11,396 nucleotides of DNA from Alphaproteobacteria bacterium (GCA_013316395.1 WSMU01000029.1:834-12229), one strand, 5' to 3'. Positions 1 through 7,410 are shown, counted from the stretch's first letter. The notes: generated from the sequence alone by a model not told the origin. Numbers and translations are program-made.

Positions 1-524
1 TGTTCGAAGACGGCAAGTGCTATTTTCTGGAAATGAACACACGCCTGCAGGTGGAGCATCCGGTAACAGAAATGGTATATGGTGTCGACCTGGTCCGTGA
101 ACAGATTCGCGTGGCGGCGGGCGAAAAGCTGGGATATACCCAGTCTAATGTTGTTCCGCACGGACATGCTATTGAATTCCGCATCAATGCCGAGGACCCG
201 GAAAACTTTACACCAAACCCGGGTAAAATATCCCTGTATGCGCCGTCGGGGGGGTTGGGCGTGCGCGTGGACAGCGCGGTTTACACCGGATATACAATTC
301 CGCCAACGTATGATTCAATGATAGCAAAGCTAATTGTTCATGCCCAATCACGGCCGGCATGCATTATGCGCGCCCAGCGTGCGTTGGATGAATTCGTTAT
401 CGAAGGCGTCAAGACAACAATCCCGTTGCAGCAAAAACTGCTTAATAACAAGGATGTAAAAACATTGGCGTTTGATAACCACTGGCTGGAAGGCTGGCTG
501 AAAAACAACGCTGAAAAGAAATAA
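1..524 (+). CDS. accC: Acetyl-CoA carboxylase biotin carboxylase subunit, 3' part
   Basis: This is the C-terminal part of biotin carboxylase, which carboxylates biotin on AccB using ATP and bicarbonate, the first step of fatty acid synthesis in the cytoplasm. The reading frame is open from the window edge (first full codon at 3), so the true start lies upstream. The sequence begins FEDGKCYFLE and runs into EMNTRLQVEHPVTE, the family signature whose Glu, Asn and Arg sit in the active site. The C-terminal lobe follows, with AIEFRINAEDP, the GVRVDS segment and YDSMIAKLIV, all typical of AccC rather than of a fused pyruvate or propionyl-CoA carboxylase. The protein ends about where AccC normally ends, with no biotinyl domain attached, so AccB should be a separate protein. 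A strong terminator lies directly behind the stop. Family assignment is secure; only the N-terminal part is unseen. Confidence 0.95.
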   Translation, partial: FEDGKCYFLEMNTRLQVEHPVTEMVYGVDLVREQIRVAAGEKLGYTQSNVVPHGHAIEFRINAEDPENFTPNPGKISLYAPSGGLGVRVDSAVYTGYTIPPTYDSMIAKLIVHAQSRPACIMRAQRALDEFVIEGVKTTIPLQQKLLNNKDVKTLAFDNHWLEGWLKNNAEKK

Positions 525-554
525 AAAAAGGCCGGTAAACACCGGCTTTTTTTC
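523..554 (+). terminator. Intrinsic terminator after accC
   Basis: GCCGGT (531-536) pairs with ACCGGC (541-546) around an AAAC loop, followed by seven T. The preceding A run (523-529) can extend the stem with the T run, so the structure could also work on the other strand. It overlaps the accC stop codon and closes that transcription unit. Confidence 0.9.
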
Positions 555-581
555 TTAGCCCGCGGCGAAGGTAATTTAATA

Positions 582-609
582 TTGCAATCCTATTTTTCTT
601 TGCTATAAT
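582..609 (+). promoter_or_regulatory. Sigma70-type promoter of tRNA-Val
   Basis: A TTGCAA hexamer (582-587) and a perfect TATAAT (604-609) are separated by 16 bp, ten bases before the mature tRNA 5' end. The bases after the -10 box are GC-rich (CGGGCG), the discriminator type that makes stable-RNA promoters sensitive to ppGpp in proteobacteria. That regulatory role is inferred. Confidence 0.8.
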
Positions 610-618
610 CGGGCGTGC

Positions 619-695
619 GGGTGGTTAGCTCAGTTGGTTAGAGCGTTACGTTGACATCGTAAAGGTCGTTGGTTCGAGTCCAATACCACCCACCA
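619..695 (+). tRNA. tRNA-Val (anticodon GAC)
   Basis: A full cloverleaf is visible. The acceptor GGGTGGT (619-625) pairs with ACCACCC (685-691), the D arm contains AGCTCAGTTGG, and the anticodon stem TTACG/CGTAA encloses the loop TTGACAT with GAC at 653-655. The T arm has GGTTCGAGTCC, the discriminator base is A692, and CCA is encoded at 693-695. GAC reads the valine codons GUC and GUU. It has its own promoter and is followed by a terminator, so it is likely a single-gene unit. Confidence 0.96.
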
Positions 696-700
696 GATAA

Positions 701-731
701 AAAAACGTGACGCCCAGCGGCGTCTGTTTTT
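701..731 (+). terminator. Intrinsic terminator after tRNA-Val
   Basis: GACGCC (709-714) pairs with GGCGTC (719-724) around CAGC, followed by TGTTTTT. AAAAAC (701-706) can pair with GTTTTT (726-731) to lengthen the stem. It separates the tRNA unit from metG, whose start lies 21 bp further on. Confidence 0.85.
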
Positions 732-752
732 ATATAAAACCGGGGGTAGAAA

Positions 753-2744
753 ATGGCAGACAATAAAAAAGTTTTAATTACGTCCGCATTGCCGTATGTA
801 AATGGCGAACTGCATTTGGGGCACTTGGTTGGATGCTGGCTGCCCAGTGATGTGTATGCGCGATTCTGCCGGGCGCGCGGGAATGATGTTTTGTATATCT
901 GTGGCGCGGATGAACACGGTACTGCGGCTGTTGTCGGCGCCGCAAAAGAGGGCGTGCCCGTCATTGAATACAACAACAAATATTATGAAAAGCATCTGCG
1001 CGCGGTGCGTGATTTTAATCTGTCATTTGACCTATATGGTCGCACGCATACCGATTTACAAGAAAAACTAATTCACGATTTATTTACACGTCTGGATGCG
1101 CGGGGCTTAATCGAAGAGCGCGAAACAATTCAACCGTTTTCAGTTGATGACAACATGTTCCTGGCCGACCGCCAGTTGGTTGGAACATGCCCAAAGTGCG
1201 GTTATGAAAAGGCCCGCGGCGACCAGTGTGATAAATGCAGCGCAACTTATGAGGCAACAGAATTGCTCAATCCGAGTTCTACCATTTCAGGGTCGGACAA
1301 AATTGAAATGCGCCCGACAAAAAACCTGTTCTTTTTGGCATCCCGCGTCCAAGACGCATGGCACGAATGGTTAAAGACCGCCGCGCCAAAATGGTCAAAG
1401 ACCGCCGGCGCAATTGCAATGGGCTGGGCCAATGATGAACTGTTCGATACATCTATTACACGCGATTTACCGTGGGGTATTTCGGTAAACAAGCCCGGCT
1501 TTGAAGACAAGGTTTTCTATGTATGGTTTGACGCGCCATGGGGATATGTATCTATTTCCCAGGCGGCAACCCCCGACTGGGCATCATGGTGGAAAAACCC
1601 AAATACGCACTATGCACAGTTTATGGGCAAGGATAACGTAAAATTCCACGCTGTATTTTTCCCGGAACAGCAGTTGGCCGTTGATGATGGCTGGAAAACA
1701 GTCGATATGCTTAAATCCATGAACTTTTTAAATTTCGAAGGTGGTAAATTCTCGAAATCAGAACAGCGCGGCATATTCCTGGATGCGGCGATTGATGTCG
1801 CACCAAGCGATGCGTGGCGATATGCCTTGATGGCGTCAGCCCCCGAAACAGACGACACAGATTTTACAATCGAACGCTTTGCCGATATCGTAAACAAGGA
1901 TTTGAACGGCATGCTGGGGAACTTTGTATCGCGTGCAACAAAACTGACCGAGAAGAACTTTGGTCTAACCATACCGGCCGCCGGCGCATGGGATGCACAA
2001 CTGGCCGCGTCGGTCGATGAAAAAATCGACGAATTAACCAAGGCGCTGGCGGCATGCGAGTTTCGCGCGGCAATTGTCGCACTGCGCGGGTTGTATGCCA
2101 TCGGAAACGAATACATGACGATAAAGGCGCCATGGGCACTGGTTAAAAACGGCGACGTGGCCGCGGCCGGTGCGGTGTTGAACAACTGTTTCCAGTTAAT
2201 AGACCTGTATTCGCGCGTATCGGCACCCTTTATACCAACGGCGGCGGAAAAAATCCGCGATGTATTTGCGACGGCGCATGACCTGACCTGGCCCGGCGCG
2301 TTTGAGCATCGCATTGCCGATGGCGAAGGCTTCACCGTTCCAGAAAACCTGTTCGAGCGTATTGATAATGCACGCGTGGCGGAATTAACCCAGCGCTTTG
2401 CCCCAAAAAAAGACGACACGCCACGCCCGGTTGTTGCAAAAATTGTGGCGGCCGCAGCCCACCCGACGCGTGACGGCCTGCAGATTTTAACCGTTGACGA
2501 CGGGGTAAACAACGCGCTGCAAATTGTATGCGCGGCGCCCAATGCGCGCGCGGGGCTGGTATCTGTTCTGGCGCCGGTTGGTTGCAAGCTGCCGGGTCAA
2601 AAGAAACCTATTTCACAGCGCACGGTCGCCGGCACAGAAAGCTTTGGCATGATGTGCAGCGATGCTGAACTGGGGCGGGGCGAGACGGCGGAAAAAATTA
2701 TAGAATTGCCCGCAGATACGCAAATCGGCGCGGAGTATAAATAA
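753..2744 (+). CDS. metG: Methionyl-tRNA synthetase
   Basis: MetRS charges tRNA-Met with methionine in an ATP-dependent reaction in the cytoplasm. The 663-residue protein opens with the Rossmann catalytic fold carrying HLGH (residues 21-24, the HIGH box). A zinc-binding insert has CPKC (146-149) and CDKC (159-162), and the KMSKS box appears as KFSKS (332-336). A helical anticodon-binding domain follows (about 380-545). Residues about 560-663 form an extra tRNA-binding OB-fold domain, as in dimeric bacterial MetRS. That tail contains IVCAAPNARAG and GTESFGMMCSDAELG, which resemble the N-terminal domain of the PheRS beta chain more than the usual MetG tail. The start at 753 leaves the whole catalytic fold in place, behind a G-rich stretch at 743-747. 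queH follows after 2 bp, suggesting co-transcription. Confidence 0.95.
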   Translation: MADNKKVLITSALPYVNGELHLGHLVGCWLPSDVYARFCRARGNDVLYICGADEHGTAAVVGAAKEGVPVIEYNNKYYEKHLRAVRDFNLSFDLYGRTHTDLQEKLIHDLFTRLDARGLIEERETIQPFSVDDNMFLADRQLVGTCPKCGYEKARGDQCDKCSATYEATELLNPSSTISGSDKIEMRPTKNLFFLASRVQDAWHEWLKTAAPKWSKTAGAIAMGWANDELFDTSITRDLPWGISVNKPGFEDKVFYVWFDAPWGYVSISQAATPDWASWWKNPNTHYAQFMGKDNVKFHAVFFPEQQLAVDDGWKTVDMLKSMNFLNFEGGKFSKSEQRGIFLDAAIDVAPSDAWRYALMASAPETDDTDFTIERFADIVNKDLNGMLGNFVSRATKLTEKNFGLTIPAAGAWDAQLAASVDEKIDELTKALAACEFRAAIVALRGLYAIGNEYMTIKAPWALVKNGDVAAAGAVLNNCFQLIDLYSRVSAPFIPTAAEKIRDVFATAHDLTWPGAFEHRIADGEGFTVPENLFERIDNARVAELTQRFAPKKDDTPRPVVAKIVAAAAHPTRDGLQILTVDDGVNNALQIVCAAPNARAGLVSVLAPVGCKLPGQKKPISQRTVAGTESFGMMCSDAELGRGETAEKIIELPADTQIGAEYK

Positions 2745-2746
2745 AC

Positions 2747-3280
2747 ATGCGCCTGGTTCTATTATCTTGCTGTGCGCCATGCAGTGCGGGTGCGATAAAA
2801 CAGTTGGCAGACGGGCAAATCCCAGATGTCGATGATTTTATCGTGCTGTTTTTCAATCCAAATATATACCCATTTGAAGAATACCAAAAACGCATGGCGG
2901 AACAAATCCGTTATTGCGACATGTTGGGGGTGGGGCATGCGACGCTGGAATACGACCACGATGCATGGCGGGCCGCCGTCCGCGGGCTGGAGACGGCGCC
3001 CGAACGCGGCGCGCGTTGCAGCGCATGCTTTGAATTTCGTTTCGCACGCGCCGCGGCGTGGGCACGCGAAAACGGATATGATGCGGTGGCATCGGTGCTG
3101 GGGGTGTCGCGGCACAAGGACCAGACCCAGGTTGATAACGCGGGTACGGCCACATGCAAGAACGGTGTTTGTTATGTCCCCATAAAATGGGACGAGGGGC
3201 TGCGTCAGCAAATAGGGCGTGCATCTGATTTTTACCGCCAGAATTATTGCGGTTGCGAATTCTCCATTCGCAAAGTATAA
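2747..3280 (+). CDS. queH: Epoxyqueuosine reductase QueH (DUF208 family)
   Basis: QueH carries out the last step of queuosine synthesis, reducing epoxyqueuosine to queuosine at the wobble base of tRNAs with GUN anticodons. It is an iron-sulfur enzyme unrelated to QueG. The 177-residue protein shows the family cysteines: LSCCAPC near the N-terminus (C8, C9, C12), RCSACFEFR (C91, C94) and YCGCEFS near the C-terminus (C168, C170). LGVSRHKDQTQVDNAG and the FYRQNYCGC segment also match the family. Length is close to the shorter QueH proteins. GGAG at 2732-2735, inside the metG end, serves as ribosome binding site 11 bases before the ATG. It lies 2 bp after metG, so both tRNA genes are probably translated from one message. 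The end of the gene overlaps the predicted fabD promoter. Confidence 0.9.
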   Translation: MRLVLLSCCAPCSAGAIKQLADGQIPDVDDFIVLFFNPNIYPFEEYQKRMAEQIRYCDMLGVGHATLEYDHDAWRAAVRGLETAPERGARCSACFEFRFARAAAWARENGYDAVASVLGVSRHKDQTQVDNAGTATCKNGVCYVPIKWDEGLRQQIGRASDFYRQNYCGCEFSIRKV

Positions 3281-3281
3281 T
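3253..3281 (+). promoter_or_regulatory. Predicted promoter of fabD-fabG-mnmG inside the end of queH
   Basis: TTGCGA (3253-3258; four of six consensus bases) and a perfect TATAAT (3276-3281) are 17 bp apart and overlap the last codons and stop of queH. Transcription would start near 3288 and give a short leader of about 30 bases before fabD. No terminator is seen after queH, so read-through from metG-queH is also possible. Confidence 0.6.
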
Positions 3282-3316
3282 TTATCCGTGATTTAATTTA
3301 TCTTAGAGGAGAAAAT

Positions 3317-4192
3317 ATGTCATCTATATTTGTATTCCCCGGCCAGGGATCGCAAAGCGTCGGCATGGGGCGCGAATTATATGAAACAAACGCCGCTGCA
3401 CGCGCGGTGTTTGACGAAGTTGATGCGGCACTGGGGGAAAAGCTGTCGGAGTTGATATTTAACGGCCCGATGGAGGATTTAACCCTGACACGCAATGTAC
3501 AGCCCGCGATTATGGCGACATCTATTGCAATGCTGCGCGCGGCGAATGCGGCACTGCCGGAATATGTTGCGGGGCACTCGCTGGGGGAATATACGGCGCT
3601 GTGCGCGGCAGATGCGATTAGTGTCGGCGATGCGGCGCGCCTGCTGCGGGCACGCGGCGACGCAATGCAGGCGGCCGCCCCCGCGGGCACGGGTCTGACG
3701 GCGGTTGTTATCGGTCTGGATATTGATGTGCTGCGCCAGATATGCGCAGGAACAGATGCAGACGTGGCAAACGACAACTGTCCGGGCCAGGTGGTGATAT
3801 CAGGCGAAAAGGGTGCGGTTGAATCCGTAATGACCGCCGCACGCGAGGCCGGCGCAAGACGCGCAATGCCACTGGCGCTGTCGGTGCCGGTACATTGCCG
3901 CATGCAGGAAAGCGCCGCCAATGCAATGCGCGATGCACTGGCGAATGTAGAGATAAAGACGCCAAAGGCAATACTGATTGCAAACAAAACGGCCGCGCCG
4001 ATGACGGACCCGGACGAAATAAAAGAAGCGCTGGTATATCAGATGACGCATGGTGTGCGCTGGCGTGAAAGTGTGCTAAAAATGCACGAGTTGGGAATTA
4101 CGGACATGATAGAAGTAGGACCGGGAAATGTTTTAACAGGTCTGGCGGGACGTATTTGTCCGGATATTAACGCAAAGAAAATGGAGATATAG
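3317..4192 (+). CDS. fabD: Malonyl-CoA:ACP transacylase
   Basis: FabD moves malonyl groups from CoA to acyl carrier protein, supplying the extender unit for fatty acid synthesis in the cytoplasm. The 291-residue protein has the N-terminal FPGQGSQ motif (residues 7-13), the nucleophile elbow GHSLGE with Ser88, the CoA-carboxylate-binding Arg113 in LLRARGDAM, NDNCPGQVVISG (152-163), and the catalytic His193 in VPVHCRM. The C-terminus has the usual VGPGNVLTGL. Length is within the normal 290-310 range. A strong ribosome binding site, AGAGGAGA (3305-3312), stands before the ATG. It starts the fab unit, preceded by a predicted promoter at the end of queH, and fabG follows after 2 bp. Every key residue is present. 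Confidence 0.96.
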   Translation: MSSIFVFPGQGSQSVGMGRELYETNAAARAVFDEVDAALGEKLSELIFNGPMEDLTLTRNVQPAIMATSIAMLRAANAALPEYVAGHSLGEYTALCAADAISVGDAARLLRARGDAMQAAAPAGTGLTAVVIGLDIDVLRQICAGTDADVANDNCPGQVVISGEKGAVESVMTAAREAGARRAMPLALSVPVHCRMQESAANAMRDALANVEIKTPKAILIANKTAAPMTDPDEIKEALVYQMTHGVRWRESVLKMHELGITDMIEVGPGNVLTGLAGRICPDINAKKMEI

Positions 4193-4194
4193 TT

Positions 4195-4923
4195 ATGTTT
4201 GATTTAAATGGACGCGTTGCATTGATTACGGGTGCCACCGGCGGAATCGGCGGTGCAATCGCACGCAAAATGAAAGAAGCCGGCGCAACAGTCGTTGTAT
4301 CGGGACGTAATACGGCCAAACTGGATGCCGAATTCGGCGATGAATACATTAAAATTCCGGCCGATTTATCAGCCGACGGCGGGGCGGTCGAACTGGTTAT
4401 GAATACGATAGAGGCGGCGGGTAAAATTGACATTGTCGTAAATAATGCCGGTATTACGAAAGACACGCTGCTGATGCGTATGACAGACGAGCAGTTTGAT
4501 GACGTTATAAATACAAATCTGCGCTCTACCTTTAAAATATGTCGGGCATGTGTTATGCCGATGATGAAAAACCGCTATGGCCGCATTATCAACATGGCGT
4601 CTATTATTGGTGTTATCGGCGGACCGGGCCAGGCAAACTATGCCGCATCAAAGGGCGGTATGATTGCCATGACCAAATCAATCGCCGCCGAGGTTGCATC
4701 ACGTGGGATTACCGCAAACTGTGTGGCGCCTGGATTTATCAAAACACCGATGACAGACGTATTGTCAGATGAACTGAAAAAGGCATATCTGGCGCAAATT
4801 CCGGCCGGACGCTTTGGCGAACCCGATGACATCGCCGCGGCGTGCGTATTCCTGGCAAGCGAAGAGGCCTCCTATATCAACGGCCAGACAATAAATGTTA
4901 ACGGCGGTATGGGGCGCTTTTAA
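4195..4923 (+). CDS. fabG: 3-oxoacyl-[ACP] reductase
   Basis: FabG reduces 3-ketoacyl-ACP to 3-hydroxyacyl-ACP with NADPH, the first reduction of each elongation cycle. The 242-residue protein is a classical short-chain dehydrogenase: TGATGGIG (12-19) binds the cofactor, NNAG is at 83-86, and the catalytic set is Asn108, Ser136, Tyr149 and Lys153 (in ANYAASKGG). The C-terminal INVNGGM is the usual FabG ending. Among the many SDR proteins the FabG call rests on GITKDTLLMRM, the IINMASIIGV segment and the position right behind fabD. GGAG at 4183-4186 serves as ribosome binding site. The stop codon overlaps the mnmG start in TAATG. The acpP and fabF genes that often follow in proteobacteria are absent here. 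Confidence 0.95.
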   Translation: MFDLNGRVALITGATGGIGGAIARKMKEAGATVVVSGRNTAKLDAEFGDEYIKIPADLSADGGAVELVMNTIEAAGKIDIVVNNAGITKDTLLMRMTDEQFDDVINTNLRSTFKICRACVMPMMKNRYGRIINMASIIGVIGGPGQANYAASKGGMIAMTKSIAAEVASRGITANCVAPGFIKTPMTDVLSDELKKAYLAQIPAGRFGEPDDIAAACVFLASEEASYINGQTINVNGGMGRF

Positions 4924-6566
4924 TGAATAATTTCGATGTAATCGTTATTGGTGGGGGACATGCCGGCACCGAAGCAGCAGCGGTGGCAGCGCGACGCGGT
5001 GCAAAGACGCTGCTGCTTACAATGCGCGAAAGTGATATTGGCGCAATGTCATGTAACCCCAGCATAGGGGGGCCTGGCAAATCCCAAATGGTTGCGGAAA
5101 TAGACGCATTGGGCGGCGTAATGGGACGCGCGGCCGACGCCGCGGGAATTCATTTCCGTATGCTGAATGCGTCGCATGGTGCGGCGACACGTGCACTGCG
5201 CGCCCAGATTGACCGTGATTTGTATCATAACGCGGTTATGGATATATTAAACCACACACCAAATTTAACGATTATATTCGAAACGGTAACAGACTTCGAT
5301 GTTTACGAAAAAATCGTAAACAATAAATACAGGGCTAAATCAATTATTATAACGGCGGGAACTTTTCTGCGCGGCCTGGTAACCAGGGGTGCGGAAAAAA
5401 TTCCGTCGGGGCGCCTGATGGATAATGGCCAATACCAGGCACCCGACATGCATATATCCGATACGCTGCGGGCGGCGGGTTTTGAGTTAATGCGTCTTAA
5501 GACGGGAACGCCGGCGCGCCTATATCGCGACAGCATAGACTTTTCCGTATGCGAGCCCCAGCCGGCAGACAAACCACACGAGTGGTTTTCCGCGCCATGC
5601 GCCGCCAACGATTTTGATGCGCAATGCTTTATAACACATACGAATGAAACAACACACCAGATAATACGTGAAAACATCGCGCATGCACCCATGTATAACG
5701 GTGACATAGAAGGCACCGGCCCGCGATACTGCCCCAGTCTGGAAGACAAGGTAATGCGATTTACCACACATTCATCGCATCATGTGTTTTTGGAACCCGA
5801 AGGTCTGGACAGTGATTTGATTTATCCCAATGGGATTTCAACCAGCTTTGGCTGCGACATTCAGGACAAATGGATTAGAACAATCCCGGGGTTGGAAAAC
5901 GTACGCATTGCAAGATACGGATATGCAATAGAATATGATGCAATTGATGCGCGCAAACTGCGCGCGACACTTGAATCCAAAGATATTCTGGGCCTGTTCT
6001 TTGCGGGCCAGGTAAACGGAACATCAGGCTATGAAGAGGCCGCCGCCCAGGGCATCGTCGCCGGCGCAAACGCCGCCGCGCACGCGTTGGATATTGCGCC
6101 GCTGGAACTGGATAGAACCAATTCTATGATTGGTGTCTTAATTGACGACATAACAACCCTGGGTGTGGATGAACCGTATCGCATGTTTTCATCACGGGCG
6201 GAATATAGACTGCACCTGCGGGCGGATAATGCGGTGCGGCGCCTGGGCGATATGGGGGAAAGGCTTGGCCTTATATCCTCTACCCAGCTGGCGCAAAAGC
6301 GTGCGCTGCGCGATGCGGGCGCCGATGAAAATGACCGCTTTTATGCCGGATATATTGCACGCGCCCAGCGCGAGATAGAAGGCGTTCGTCGTGATATGGG
6401 ACTAAAAATCCCCGGTGATTTCGACTACCGGGGGCTGCCCGGACTGACAAACGAGTTAATTGAAAAACTAAGCGCGACACGCCCTGAAAATATTGCCGCA
6501 TTGTCACGCATTCCCGGAATGACACCGGCCGGGATAGTAGTTGTATTGCGACGATTACGCGGCTAG
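4923..6566 (+). CDS. mnmG: tRNA uridine 5-carboxymethylaminomethyl modification enzyme MnmG, internally shortened
   Basis: MnmG (GidA) works with MnmE to place the (carboxymethyl)aminomethyl group on wobble uridine 34 of several tRNAs, using FAD and methylene-tetrahydrofolate. The 547-residue protein has the FAD motif GGGHAGTEAA (10-19), MSCNPSIGG with Cys44, GPRYCPSLEDK with Cys270, GYAIEYDAID, and GTSGYEEAAAQG (366-377). The C-terminal MnmE-contacting domain is present (DYRGLPGLTNE to the end). The family is usually near 620-630 residues. Because both ends are intact, the shortfall is internal: only about 22 residues separate GERLGLI (446-452) from YAGYIAR (474-480), where E. coli MnmG has, from memory, roughly 90. 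TAATG couples it to fabG, and no strong ribosome binding site is visible. Its stop shares CTAG with the convergent gene. TrmFO is excluded by the MnmG-type C-terminus. Confidence 0.95.
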   Translation: MNNFDVIVIGGGHAGTEAAAVAARRGAKTLLLTMRESDIGAMSCNPSIGGPGKSQMVAEIDALGGVMGRAADAAGIHFRMLNASHGAATRALRAQIDRDLYHNAVMDILNHTPNLTIIFETVTDFDVYEKIVNNKYRAKSIIITAGTFLRGLVTRGAEKIPSGRLMDNGQYQAPDMHISDTLRAAGFELMRLKTGTPARLYRDSIDFSVCEPQPADKPHEWFSAPCAANDFDAQCFITHTNETTHQIIRENIAHAPMYNGDIEGTGPRYCPSLEDKVMRFTTHSSHHVFLEPEGLDSDLIYPNGISTSFGCDIQDKWIRTIPGLENVRIARYGYAIEYDAIDARKLRATLESKDILGLFFAGQVNGTSGYEEAAAQGIVAGANAAAHALDIAPLELDRTNSMIGVLIDDITTLGVDEPYRMFSSRAEYRLHLRADNAVRRLGDMGERLGLISSTQLAQKRALRDAGADENDRFYAGYIARAQREIEGVRRDMGLKIPGDFDYRGLPGLTNELIEKLSATRPENIAALSRIPGMTPAGIVVVLRRLRG

Positions 6567-7210
6567 TCCTTTTTTATTATCTGGATACGATTATCGTACC
6601 ATTGGGCTATAAAGATTTCTTCGGGGTCGTTAATGCCCATTGCCTTTAGACGACGACGCAGCCATTTTTCATCCTTGTTTATTTTCTGTAATGCGGCCGC
6701 GTCAATGACACCATTATCGATAAGAATAACAGAATATTCGGGCGAGCCCTTTTTTACAATTGTAAGGTCGCCGTTTGTTTCAATCTGAGCCATTTCAATA
6801 TCTTTGAGCGAGCGAATTTTTTGCCGCCGCATTACAGCCGCCATATCGCGCACATTCAGCTTTAGCCGGCGCATCAGTTCCAGGTTAAACTTGCCGTCTT
6901 GGATAATAATTTTGGGCGAACCGATAAATATACGCCGCCCCATGTCAGTACGAAACGAAAACCAGTTCACAGCATACAGCAAAATGCCGAATATCAGCAC
7001 CACAAAGAAAAAGTCTGTTAAACTGATATCCCGGTCCAGAATAAAGTTGGACAATATGGCACTGAGCAGAAAGTTCAACACGATATCCAGCGGGGTCATC
7101 TGTTTGAGTTGGGCGTTCATATTAAATATCTTTAGAAAGACAAACGCCGTTGTAATTGCAATCGCCAGTTTTATAGTAATCATACCATAATTGAACACCA
7201 TGTCATACAT
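6563..7210 (-). CDS. DUF421 (YetF-type) membrane protein
   Basis: This membrane protein belongs to the DUF421/YetF family; its biochemical role is not known to me. From ATG 7210 it is 215 residues. Three hydrophobic helices lie near 10-29, 41-58 and 66-84, followed by a soluble domain. The loop before helix 2 carries MTPLDIVLNFLLSAILSN, the family's usual second-helix region. The soluble part has GSPKIIIQDGKF (97-108), MRRLKLNVRDM, and IRSLKDIEMAQIETNGDLTIV (a short line typical of DUF421). A GTG at 7216 is in frame, but GGGGGTGAT (7220-7212) is a near-ideal ribosome binding site for the ATG at 7210, so I chose the latter. The gene converges on mnmG, and their stop codons overlap in a CTAG. 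No signal peptide other than the first helix is seen. Confidence 0.82.
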   Translation of the reverse strand: MYDMVFNYGMITIKLAIAITTAFVFLKIFNMNAQLKQMTPLDIVLNFLLSAILSNFILDRDISLTDFFFVVLIFGILLYAVNWFSFRTDMGRRIFIGSPKIIIQDGKFNLELMRRLKLNVRDMAAVMRRQKIRSLKDIEMAQIETNGDLTIVKKGSPEYSVILIDNGVIDAAALQKINKDEKWLRRRLKAMGINDPEEIFIAQWYDNRIQIIKKD

Positions 7211-7217
7211 AATCACC

Positions 7218-7230
7218 CCCTGTTACAGGG
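7218..7230 (-). promoter_or_regulatory. Hairpin covering the ribosome binding site of the DUF421 gene
   Basis: CCCTG and CAGGG flank three bases. In the leftward message this is a 5 bp stem with a UAA loop, and its 3' arm uses three of the five G of the Shine-Dalgarno stretch. It could lower translation or be an operator half-site pair. The repeat is seen directly; a function is only inferred. Confidence 0.35.
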
Positions 7231-7327
7231 TAAATAATAAACAAAACCCAACGCCGCATGCCAGATGATACAAATCCCAGAGCGGTCGTAATCGCCCCCT
7301 TTTGTTTTGGTATTTGATATTATTTTA

Positions 7328-7356
7328 TTGTGGAAATACGGGAAAATATATATTAA
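7328..7356 (+). promoter_or_regulatory. Possible promoter of the split tRNA-Thr
   Basis: TTGTGG (7328-7333) and TATTAA (7351-7356) are 17 bp apart, and TATATT at 7349-7354 is an alternative -10. Neither box is a full match. The position, 13 bases before the tRNA 5' end, fits. In the integrated state such a promoter would transcribe into the element toward the integrase gene. Confidence 0.4.
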
Positions 7357-7369
7357 CATGCCATGCGTT

Positions 7370-7410
7370 GCCGGTGTAGCTCAGCTGGTAGAGCATCTCA
7401 TTCGTAATGA
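7370..7410 (+). tRNA. tRNA-Thr (anticodon CGT), 5' half only, interrupted by the element
   Basis: The 5' half of a tRNA is clear: acceptor GCCGGTG (7370-7376), TA, D stem GCTC/GAGC (7379-7382 and 7391-7394) around AGCTGGTA, anticodon stem TCTCA (7396-7400), and loop TTCGTAA with CGT at 7403-7405. Only TGA of the opposing anticodon stem follows. After 7410 the sequence no longer pairs, and no variable loop, no GGTTCGA T arm and no CACCGGC acceptor strand are found in the next 300 bases. The gene as it stands cannot make a tRNA. The break sits at the expected crossover for a tRNA-targeting tyrosine recombinase, and one is encoded 312 bp on. The anticodon would read ACG, which a tRNA-Thr(TGT) can usually also decode. 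Confidence 0.85.
7398..7410 (+). other. Putative attL core site in the tRNA anticodon arm
   Basis: TCATT and AATGA form 5 bp inverted arms around CGT, spanning the anticodon loop. This is the layout of tyrosine recombinase core sites in tRNA genes, with strand exchange about 7 bp apart around the loop. tRNA identity stops at 7410, so the shared core seems very short. The matching attR should lie beyond the window. Confidence 0.6.

Noticed and set aside
1610..2587. 325-codon open frame on the minus strand
   Set aside because: It lies antisense to metG, whose whole domain set is conserved; the translation looks like a shadow, with no family features.
3298..3987. 229-codon open frame on the minus strand
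   Set aside because: It is antisense to fabD, has Ser/Ala-rich composition typical of shadow frames in GC-rich genes, and shows no domain.
7211..7216. GTG 7216 as the start of the DUF421 gene
   Set aside because: The G-rich ribosome binding site would directly abut or overlap that codon; spacing fits the ATG at 7210 far better.
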